Shown: in pieces, positions 1 to 5,479 of the stretch
Position numbering within the stretch: position 1 is the first letter of the stretch
Layout of the letters: each line of letters opens with the position of its first letter
NCBI GenBank assembly: GCA_039679805.1
Contig: JBDKUD010000079.1
Location: 1 to 6,623 of the forward strand
DNA length: 6,623 bases
DNA from: JBDKUD01 sp039679805
GTDB lineage: Bacteria > Bacillota > Syntrophomonadia > Syntrophomonadales > Syntrophomonadaceae
Direction of reading: 5' to 3'
Program-made: the position numbers and the translations under genes
Notes under the pieces: model-generated
What the model was told of the DNA's origin: nothing
The model's database searches: none
Seen by the model: the letters and a program-made list of their open reading frames with translations, nothing else

Positions 1-1440
1 AATTTCGAACCCTTTACCACTATGACCCGGGCCCAGGTTTGCACGGTTATAGTCAAATTCTTAAATCAATTGAATGGAACATCGGGCAATTTGGCAGCAA
101 GCAGCACCACCCCGGTCACCGGTGGTATCAACACCATTGTTGTCGGTGAGCAATCATACAATATAGGCACTACCCCAATATACTTCAATATAGAATTTCA
201 AGACATCCGCGCCAGTTCAATAAGCAGTGGAACCGGCAGTTTTAAATTGAACGGCTTGCACACCATTGATTTAAACTCGGAGTCAAAAAATCCGGATATT
301 ACAGTTAATAACATCCGCTACGGAATAAAAAAATTCGCTGTAACCGGCAATAATTTAATTGCTTATACCGACTGCCGTAAAATAAACAAGATAATTGTCG
401 ATCAACGTACCTACAACTCTGATTATGTGGAACTGTATGTCAACGCAGCCACCACCGATTATTTCCTTTCTGATCTGGGAATAGTGGACGCGAATACTGT
501 GAAGCTGAAGAGCGATACCTATAAGTTGAACAAAGAACGGATCTCGCTCTCTTTAGACAATAAACAATATTTTTATGATATTGAAAAGATTAGTTTAGGA
601 GATACAGACACACAACCAGTACTTGAAGAATGCGATCCTTTGGTAGTGAAGGGATTATCTCGCTCTGATATAGCAGCCATATTCAGTGGTTATACCACTT
701 TAGACCTGTATGACCTTGATGATATGGCTTTTATTATAGATGGAGAAAAATATACTTTTGATAAAGTGGAACTCGACGCTTCTGGAAATTTTATTGTTGA
801 TGAAGAAAGTTTTCCTTTTGACAAAGTGATAATCACTAAAGATGACCTCAAATACGATATTAATAAAATTATTATGGATAATGGTAAGTTCATATTTTAC
901 TGTGATGAAGGTACTGAGCATAATTGGGTTATCATTGATGATGATTACTACGATGCGGATGATATTAAAATTATATTCAATAGTACTATTTATGATTTTG
1001 ACGATATTATTGTGGCTAAACGCAACACTATACGTATAGGCACAAAACAATACGAAGTAGATGACAACTTCAAATGCAAGATTAATGATAAAGTATATTT
1101 TATTGATGATATAGAATATAATAGAGAGCTAGGCCTTGACGTTATTGAAACCGGGGATACTACGAGTTCCTCATTAACCAACCAGCCGGATACTTATATC
1201 TTTTATGTTAATGATCGTAAATATCAGGAAGATCTGGATGATGTTACAATAAAAGCTAATGGTAAATGGTTGGACTTTGAAGATGTTACTATACTAGATC
1301 CGACACATTTCAACTATGATAGTTCTGAATATGATTTGATTGAAGCAAAGATTAAAATCGAAGATGATGAGTTCAAAGTTGAAGATACAGCTTGGCACGG
1401 AGTTGATCAAACCCTCGATATCTATCTAGAAGAAATTTAA
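1..1440 (+). CDS. SLH-domain surface protein with acidic C-terminal repeats (5' truncated by window)
   Basis: The frame is open from base 1 to the TAA at 1438-1440, giving 479 visible residues; an ATG at 22 exists but is probably internal. The first visible residues (FEPFTTMTRAQ then VIVKFL) match the end of an S-layer-homology repeat (F-x-P-x-x-x-TRAE-x-hydrophobics), so earlier SLH repeats and a signal peptide should lie outside the window. In the SLH family this module anchors proteins to cell-wall polymers or, in Negativicutes, to polyaminated peptidoglycan. A Ser/Thr/Gly-rich linker (bases about 76-140) follows, then a strand-rich middle region, then from about base 724 a very acidic stretch (about 60 Asp/Glu in 238 residues) of short units resembling hydrophobic-IDGxxYxFDDI-hydrophobic. 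I see no LPXTG sorting motif, catalytic motif or membrane helix. The SLH call is firm for the edge fragment; the function of the body is unknown. A cell-surface role, possibly cation binding through the Asp clusters, is inference. Confidence 0.8.
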   Translation, partial: NFEPFTTMTRAQVCTVIVKFLNQLNGTSGNLAASSTTPVTGGINTIVVGEQSYNIGTTPIYFNIEFQDIRASSISSGTGSFKLNGLHTIDLNSESKNPDITVNNIRYGIKKFAVTGNNLIAYTDCRKINKIIVDQRTYNSDYVELYVNAATTDYFLSDLGIVDANTVKLKSDTYKLNKERISLSLDNKQYFYDIEKISLGDTDTQPVLEECDPLVVKGLSRSDIAAIFSGYTTLDLYDLDDMAFIIDGEKYTFDKVELDASGNFIVDEESFPFDKVIITKDDLKYDINKIIMDNGKFIFYCDEGTEHNWVIIDDDYYDADDIKIIFNSTIYDFDDIIVAKRNTIRIGTKQYEVDDNFKCKINDKVYFIDDIEYNRELGLDVIETGDTTSSSLTNQPDTYIFYVNDRKYQEDLDDVTIKANGKWLDFEDVTILDPTHFNYDSSEYDLIEAKIKIEDDEFKVEDTAWHGVDQTLDIYLEEI

Positions 1441-1511
1441 TTTAATACTCCTTCGTTCCAGGAAAACCGCCAGAATTTGTGTCCGAACTTATACTTTAGA
1501 TTGACAGCGTA

Positions 1512-1544
1512 AAACCCGAGGTACTTTGTCAGCACCTCGGGTTT
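1512..1544. terminator. Bidirectional Rho-independent terminator
   Basis: An 11-bp perfect stem (AAACCCGAGGT at 1512-1522 with ACCTCGGGTTT at 1534-1544) encloses an 11-base loop. On the plus strand the stem ends in TTT with a further T-rich stretch (GGTTTT at 1551). On the minus strand the stem is followed by TTTTAC. It lies between the convergent ends of the SLH protein gene (stop at 1440) and the HD-GYP gene (stop at 1588), so it can terminate both. Confidence 0.88.
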
Positions 1545-1559
1545 CTGCTTGGTTTTACT

Positions 1560-1607
1560 GTTTCAAGTTAAAGATGTTTTTACTTTCCTAAATGGAAAAC
1601 TTGAAAC
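1560..1607. repeat. 10-bp inverted repeat spanning the HD-GYP gene stop codon
   Basis: GTTTCAAGTT (1560-1569) is perfectly complementary to AACTTGAAAC (1598-1607), with 28 bases between. The right arm lies in the last codons of the HD-GYP gene, and its TAG stop (1588-1590) sits in the loop. The stem is AT-rich and has a long loop, so it is a weaker hairpin than the terminator just downstream. It could stabilise the 3' end of the mRNA or be accidental. Confidence 0.5.
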
Positions 1608-2943
1608 CTTTTTTCTTAAACAGTTCAATACAGGTGAATACTACCTGGGAATCATAAAAACGCCCAGAGTTGCGTAAAATCTCCTCCAATGCCAGGTCAA
1701 TTCCCATGGCTACTCTGTAAGGACGATGACTGGCCATAGCTTCGACCACATCCGCCACTGAAATGATTTTGGTTTCTATAAGCAATTGACTGCCCGACAA
1801 TCCACAGGGATAACCCGATCCATCCAACCGTTCATGATGTTGACAAACAATTTCCGCAACCGGCCATGGGAAACCAATAGGTTTCAATATTTCATATCCC
1901 ACCATGGAATGGGTTTTAATAACATTGAATTCAGCTTCCGACAGCTTTCCCGGTTTGCTTAAATACTCGGCCGGTACGGTTATTTTGCCAATGTCATGCA
2001 GTAAAGCAGCCGTCTGTATTCCTTCTATTTGAGCGTCACTCAAACCCATCTGCCGAGCTATCGCTTGGGCTAATTGGGCCACCCTCTGCTGGTGTCCGGA
2101 AGTATACGGGTCTCTAGTCTCAATGGTAGCCGAAAGAGCAGTTACTGTTTCATATAATACCTTTTGAGTCAGTTCTATCCTTTTCTTATCTTCGTTTTTC
2201 TTGCGCTGTGTAATATCCCGAGAGATAATCTGCACTCCCTGCAGCTGCTTGTTTTTTCCATAAACCGGAACGCAATGATTTTCCAAATAAACTATGTTAC
2301 CATTTTTATGAATATAGCGAATTTCCATAGGCAGTTCATAACTGGCCTCGCCGGAATTAATAGCTGCCTTCAGATGTCTATCCGCAGGATAGACAATATC
2401 TCTTAATAGCATTGGATTAGCGTAGAATTCTTCTGCTTCATAACCGAGCATGTTTTTAATAATAGGGCTAATGTATTCATATTTAAAAACAGGTTTTAAC
2501 TGTAACAGCAATATGCAATCGCGGGCGTTTTCCGCCAGCATGCGAAACCGTTCCTCACTCCGCCGCAATTTTTCCTTGTGGTTCAGTTCTTTAACCAGCA
2601 AAGAAATTCGCCGGTTTAAAATATCGAAGTTCAAAGGTTTTTGAATAAAATCATTAACACCTGCCTTAAACCCTGCATTAATCGAATCCGGATCGCCTAA
2701 TGCAGTCAACATTAAAACAGGTGTTCTTTCTTCTACTTCTATTTGTCTGATGTGCTGGCAGGCTTCAAAACCATCCATTACCGGCATTATCCCATCCATA
2801 AGCACTATATCGGGACTAAATTCTTCAAATAGCTGAACCGCCTGAACTCCATTTTCCGCTTCAATAACATCATATTCATTCATATCCAAGGCATGTCGTA
2901 TCATGGTCCGCATGAATGGCTGATCATCAGCAATTAGAATCAA
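1588..2943 (-). CDS. REC-PAS-HD-GYP response regulator, predicted c-di-GMP phosphodiesterase
   Basis: Three domains are visible in 451 residues. The REC domain (about 1-120) has the acidic pair D6/D7, phosphoacceptor D50 in LMDGIMP, T80 and K102 of KP. The PAS domain (about 128-250) opens with SEERFRMLAENA and closes with the typical DITQRK. The HD-GYP domain (about 258-448) keeps DPYTSGH (278-284), HD 316-317 with GKI, H345, HHERLDGSGYP (369-379), the DxxxAM helix (398-403) and RPY (407-409). These are the metal- and substrate-binding residues of active family members, so cytoplasmic c-di-GMP hydrolysis controlled by a histidine kinase is the likely role. No kinase gene is next to it. The start is uncertain: the only ATG/GTG/TTG able to give a complete REC strand 1 is TTG at 2941-2943, yet the AAGAAGG purine tract ends only 2 bases before it. 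The frame stays open upstream to a TAA at 3040-3042 without any ATG, GTG or TTG; a CTG at 2977-2979 with AGAGG 3 bases before it would add 12 residues. The stop is TAG. The target process (motility, biofilm or sporulation) cannot be told from context. Confidence 0.93.
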   Translation of the reverse strand: MILIADDQPFMRTMIRHALDMNEYDVIEAENGVQAVQLFEEFSPDIVLMDGIMPVMDGFEACQHIRQIEVEERTPVLMLTALGDPDSINAGFKAGVNDFIQKPLNFDILNRRISLLVKELNHKEKLRRSEERFRMLAENARDCILLLQLKPVFKYEYISPIIKNMLGYEAEEFYANPMLLRDIVYPADRHLKAAINSGEASYELPMEIRYIHKNGNIVYLENHCVPVYGKNKQLQGVQIISRDITQRKKNEDKKRIELTQKVLYETVTALSATIETRDPYTSGHQQRVAQLAQAIARQMGLSDAQIEGIQTAALLHDIGKITVPAEYLSKPGKLSEAEFNVIKTHSMVGYEILKPIGFPWPVAEIVCQHHERLDGSGYPCGLSGSQLLIETKIISVADVVEAMASHRPYRVAMGIDLALEEILRNSGRFYDSQVVFTCIELFKKKGFKFSI

Positions 2944-3038
2944 AGCCTTCTTATTATCATCGACTCTGTTAATATCCAGTCGCCTCTTTTCCCTATATAA
3001 CTTTAATGAAACTGCATATCTTATTAGAAATGAATCCC

Positions 3039-3044
3039 ATTATA
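3039..3044 (-). promoter_or_regulatory. Candidate -10 box for the HD-GYP gene
   Basis: A perfect TATAAT on the minus strand lies about 95 bases before the TTG start. No good -35 hexamer sits 16-18 bases upstream (the sequence there is CTGGCT-like) and there is no TGn extension. In AT-rich DNA this could be chance; a second TATAAT at 3109-3114 is an equal competitor. Confidence 0.25.
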
Positions 3045-3114
3045 GAGCAATAATTAATGCCAGCCAGCATTGATTTACTTAAGCAGAATATTTGGCATCT
3101 AGGGAGCTATTATA

Positions 3115-3133
3115 TTGTTAAAATATTTGACAA
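3115..3133. promoter_or_regulatory. Operator-like palindrome upstream of the HD-GYP gene
   Basis: TTGTTAAAATATTTGACAA has 8-base arms matching at 7 of 8 positions around a 3-base centre. On the minus strand it directly abuts a TATAAT (3109-3114), so a bound protein would cover the -35 region of a promoter using that box. The shape recalls clostridial Rex sites (TTGTTAA-N4-TTAACAA), but the spacer is one base longer, so no regulator is assigned. Confidence 0.35.
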
Positions 3134-3252
3134 CTTATGTTAAAAACCCTCTTTTATATTTATCGACAGACAGAAGTTTTGGTTTATAAGTTTTTTTATA
3201 ACAACTAATACTTTATAAGTCATACGGATTTGATTTTGGCAAACGAATTATG

Positions 3253-3307
3253 TCAAAATAAAAAAGAAAATGCGCAATTCTCCAAAATGGTTTGCAGAAT
3301 TAGCGCA
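3253..3307 (-). terminator. Probable terminator of the emrA-emrB-usp operon, lying beyond the tRNA gene
   Basis: TGCGCAATTCT (3271-3281) pairs with AGAATTAGCGCA (3296-3307), an 11-bp stem with one bulged base and a 14-base loop. On the minus strand the hairpin is followed at once by a U-rich run (complement of 3253-3270: TTTTCTTTTTTATTTTGA). On the plus strand there is no T tract after it. It therefore looks like a minus-strand intrinsic terminator, and the nearest gene entering it is the usp gene, whose stop is 147 bases upstream on that strand. The stem has only moderate GC content. Confidence 0.6.
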
Positions 3308-3321
3308 TAGCTGCAAATCTG

Positions 3322-3330
3322 TGTTATAAT
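3322..3330 (+). promoter_or_regulatory. Extended -10 promoter of the tRNA-Ala gene
   Basis: TGTTATAAT is a perfect extended -10 element (TGn plus TATAAT at 3325-3330) that ends 11 bases before the tRNA 5' end, which predicts a primary transcript with a leader of only about 4-5 bases. The -35 region is poor (TTAGCG at 3300-3305 with a 19-base spacer is the best match), as is usual when the TGn motif is present. The weak -35 region overlaps an arm of the hairpin at 3271-3307. Confidence 0.7.
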
Positions 3331-3341
3331 ATTTTTGCTGT

Positions 3342-3417
3342 GGGGGCGTGGCTCAGCTGGGAGAGCACCTCGTTCGCAACGAGGGGGTCAGGGGTTCGAA
3401 TCCCCTCGTCTCCACCA
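3342..3417 (+). tRNA. tRNA-Ala (anticodon CGC)
   Basis: The 76-base gene folds into a standard cloverleaf with an encoded CCA end. The acceptor arm is GGGGGCG with CGTCTCC and contains G3:U70, the alanine identity pair. The D stem is GCTC/GAGC. The anticodon stem is CCTCG/CGAGG with loop TTCGCAA, giving CGC at 3375-3377. The T arm is GGGG-TTCGAAT-CCCC. It reads GCG codons. The gene stands alone, in opposite orientation to the flanking protein genes. No clear terminator follows; TTTTT at 3421-3425 comes right after the CCA end. Confidence 0.97.
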
Positions 3418-3453
3418 ATGTTTTTACTTCAGGTTTACATCAGAGAGCAGAGA

Positions 3454-3870
3454 TTATTTAACAATTAGTACAGCACAAGGAGCCAGGTTGGCTACCTTAT
3501 AAGCTACGCTCCCCATTAGTAAAGCTTGGATATTGGACATTCCCCTATGTCCAAGAACCACCAAGTCATGGGGATGCCCATTAAGATAATCCAGGATAAT
3601 CTTCCCGGGATGCCCACTTAAGGTTAAAGTTTTGGCATCCACGCCATTGTTGGCAGCATATTCTTGAGCCCTCTGTAAGAAAGGGCATTTCACTTTTGCA
3701 GCTTCAGCGCGGGATAGACTAATCATCTCATCTGTTCCCATATCAATCACTGGAATCACGCATAAGATGCTGAGAACCGCTCCTTCTGCTTTGGCCAGCT
3801 CTACAGCTGTTTTTAGAGCTTTATCCGCCGGAGCAGACCCATCAGTTGCGACCATGATTTTCTTAAACAT
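3454..3870 (-). CDS. Universal stress protein, UspA family, ATP-binding type
   Basis: The 138 residues cover a single complete Usp domain. It begins KKIMVATDGS (residues 3-12), the first strand and nucleotide loop with conserved D10. Near the C-terminus it carries G107-x-x-G110, nine residues, then G120-S121, which is the G-2X-G-9X-G(S/T) signature of ATP-binding Usp proteins such as MJ0577. It is a cytoplasmic, probably dimeric stress protein; its exact activity is unknown, as for most of the family. The start ATG (3868-3870) is preceded by a strong AAGGAGG (complement of 3881-3887). It lies 39 bases after the exporter gene on the same strand, with no terminator between, so it is probably the last gene of the emrA-emrB operon. 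This suggests expression together with drug or envelope stress, which is inference. Confidence 0.95.
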   Translation of the reverse strand: MFKKIMVATDGSAPADKALKTAVELAKAEGAVLSILCVIPVIDMGTDEMISLSRAEAAKVKCPFLQRAQEYAANNGVDAKTLTLSGHPGKIILDYLNGHPHDLVVLGHRGMSNIQALLMGSVAYKVANLAPCAVLIVK

Positions 3871-3880
3871 ACGTCGCTCT

Positions 3881-3887
3881 CCTCCTT
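3881..3887 (-). promoter_or_regulatory. Strong ribosome binding site of the usp gene
   Basis: AAGGAGG on the minus strand lies 10 bases before the ATG, and the purine run continues as AAGGAGGAGAG. This is much stronger than the GGGG site of the upstream exporter gene, so the usp product may be translated at a higher rate from the same mRNA. Confidence 0.7.
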
Positions 3888-3909
3888 CCCTTTTCTAGTT
3901 TGGAAACAT

Positions 3910-5466
3910 TTACCTCTCCCCGGCGATATCGGGGCTATTTGGGGCAATATCCTTTTTCTTTTCATCATGCAAGAATAAAGCTAATATAAATGCCACACCG
4001 CACAATACTGCACCTATGATGAAACAGTCGGATAAAGCCATCACCATCGATTGCTGGGCTACATACTTGTATAGCACAGACAGACTGAGAATCTGTCCCC
4101 CTTGTGCCCCAAGACCGGCATTTAACCCTATCCCCTGTAAGGCTGAAAGCATATTCAAACCGTCCGGTTTATCCAAGACTACATTCTGAGCCAAATTAGC
4201 ATAATGAAAAGTATTACGCGATTGCATCAAATTCGTCATGACAGCAATTCCAAAAGTGCTTGCCACACTTCGAATGACATTTCCCAGGGAAGAGGCGGTA
4301 CCGGTTGATTCTTTCGGAATACTTACCATTCCCACATTAATGGCTGGTGATAATGCCAGCCCTATTCCTATTCCGCGTACCGATAACCAAAACATCATCG
4401 TGCTAAAAGATGTTGACCCGTTAAAGTCCTTCATGGCGTAAGATGAACCAGCCATAATTAGCATGCCGATCAGGACCAGGTAGCGAGCCCCATATTTATC
4501 GAACAGCTTACCGCTGATGGGCATACATATAGCTGTAAACAATGCCGGGGGCAACAAGACCAAACCGGTTTGCATTGCGGTCTGCCCGAGTACGCTTTGC
4601 ATGAAAAGAGGAAACAGATAAACTACCACTACCATAGCCACTTGAATAAAAGAAGAAGTAATGGTAGACACAGTGAAAAGCTTATTTTTAAATAATCGCA
4701 TATCCAGAACCGGTTCCGGACATCGCAGTTCGTGAACTACCATTACTATGAGGTTGACAATCCCAACCAACAACATTGCGACAATCACGGGATCTCCCCA
4801 ACCCATTTGATTGCCCTTGCTTAATGCAAATATTAGGCAAAACAAACCAACGCAGATGGTGGCAATACCTACCGTATCTAATGTAGAGGTTGAGTTTTTC
4901 TCCGTTTCCGGCAGTAAAGTAATTCCCATAAATATGGCTAGCAAACCGACAGGTACATTTATATAAAACAGCATTCGCCAGCTGGCTACCTCAATAAGAT
5001 ACCCCCCCAAAGAGGGCCCAATAGCCATGGTCGCCATTCCCGCAATTCCCCATACTCCAAGCACTACACCTATTTTGGATATGGGATTAATTCTGAAACA
5101 AATCGCCATACCTAACGGCATAATGATCCCCGCCCCTATCCCCTGCAGCACCCTGCTGATAATCAGCATATTAAAATTAAATGATGCACCACATAGGAAT
5201 GAACCCAAGGTAAATACAATTAGCGCAAAAACAAAAGTTTTTTTATAGCCATATTTATCTCCAAAATAGCCGGCCAAAGCGATTACGATTCCCTGGGTCA
5301 ACATGTAAGCCGTAAGCACCCATTGAATGTCGTTGGAATTTGTACCAAAGACAGCCATCAGTTTGGATATTGCCACATTGACGATATTTCCGGTAAGACC
5401 TTGCAAAAAGGTTCCCATTATAATAACTGAAGTTGCAGGCCAGTTGATTCTATTCTGTAAATCCAT
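3910..5466 (-). CDS. emrB: EmrB/QacA-type (DHA2) MFS multidrug exporter, 14 TM helices
   Basis: This 518-residue inner-membrane transporter has the length of EmrB (about 510) and many hydrophobic segments consistent with 14 helices. Motif A is GYFGDKYGYKK (66-76), motif B RVLQGIGAGIIMP (105-117) and motif C ends GPSLGG (150-155). The large loop before the last helix (about 410-460) and a charged cytoplasmic tail (HDEKKKD...) fit the DHA2 family, which expels hydrophobic drugs by proton antiport. With the EmrA-like partner upstream it should form a pump that bridges the periplasm; no TolC-like channel is visible here. Motif D1 in helix 1, normally LDxTIVNVALP, reads LTGNIVNVAIS (24-34): the acidic residue is Thr and the following Thr is Asn. 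The ATG (5464-5466) is 13 bases after the emrA stop, with GGGG at 5474-5477 as a weak ribosome site, so translation may be coupled. The substrate is unknown. Confidence 0.93.
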   Translation of the reverse strand: MDLQNRINWPATSVIIMGTFLQGLTGNIVNVAISKLMAVFGTNSNDIQWVLTAYMLTQGIVIALAGYFGDKYGYKKTFVFALIVFTLGSFLCGASFNFNMLIISRVLQGIGAGIIMPLGMAICFRINPISKIGVVLGVWGIAGMATMAIGPSLGGYLIEVASWRMLFYINVPVGLLAIFMGITLLPETEKNSTSTLDTVGIATICVGLFCLIFALSKGNQMGWGDPVIVAMLLVGIVNLIVMVVHELRCPEPVLDMRLFKNKLFTVSTITSSFIQVAMVVVVYLFPLFMQSVLGQTAMQTGLVLLPPALFTAICMPISGKLFDKYGARYLVLIGMLIMAGSSYAMKDFNGSTSFSTMMFWLSVRGIGIGLALSPAINVGMVSIPKESTGTASSLGNVIRSVASTFGIAVMTNLMQSRNTFHYANLAQNVVLDKPDGLNMLSALQGIGLNAGLGAQGGQILSLSVLYKYVAQQSMVMALSDCFIIGAVLCGVAFILALFLHDEKKKDIAPNSPDIAGER

Positions 5467-5479
5467 TGCTAATCCCCAT

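Larger units (their letters stand above)
2944..3270. other. AT-rich gene-free region upstream of the HD-GYP gene
   Basis: I see no credible coding frame here; the longest small plus-strand ATG frame (3137-3208, 23 codons) has no ribosome binding site. It should hold the promoter and leader of the HD-GYP gene. Two TATAAT hexamers occur on the minus strand (3039-3044 and 3109-3114), neither with a well-spaced TTGACA-like box. A near-palindrome lies at 3115-3133. The heptamer TTTATAA occurs three times on the plus strand (starting at 3183, 3195 and 3212), two of them extended to TTTATAAGT. No riboswitch fold was recognised. Confidence 0.6.

Noticed and set aside
690..1181. Minus- and plus-strand ORFs inside the surface-protein gene
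   Set aside because: They overlap the long acidic reading frame, lack ribosome sites and have low-complexity shadow-type sequences.
3046..3062. Sigma-54-like promoter on the minus strand (TGGCAT...TTGCT) before the HD-GYP gene
   Set aside because: The distance between the GG and GC elements is one base too long for the strictly spaced -24/-12 consensus.
3127..3160. Plus-strand promoter with perfect TTGACA at 3127-3132 and TATATT at 3155-3160
   Set aside because: The spacer is 22 bases, well beyond the 16-18 optimum, and no plus-strand gene other than the distant tRNA follows.
3137..3208. Small plus-strand ORF of 23 codons (MLKTLFYIYRQ...)
   Set aside because: There is no Shine-Dalgarno sequence and the composition is that of AT-rich intergenic DNA.
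3225..3260. GGCAAAC motif suggesting a c-di-GMP (GEMM) riboswitch near the HD-GYP gene
   Set aside because: Only the short motif on the plus strand matches; the second conserved helix and the GCCUCCGG-type segment are absent, and the orientation is opposite to the gene.
3393..3417. tRNA 3' end as an integration site for a mobile element
   Set aside because: No second copy of the tRNA 3' end and no integrase gene occur in the window.
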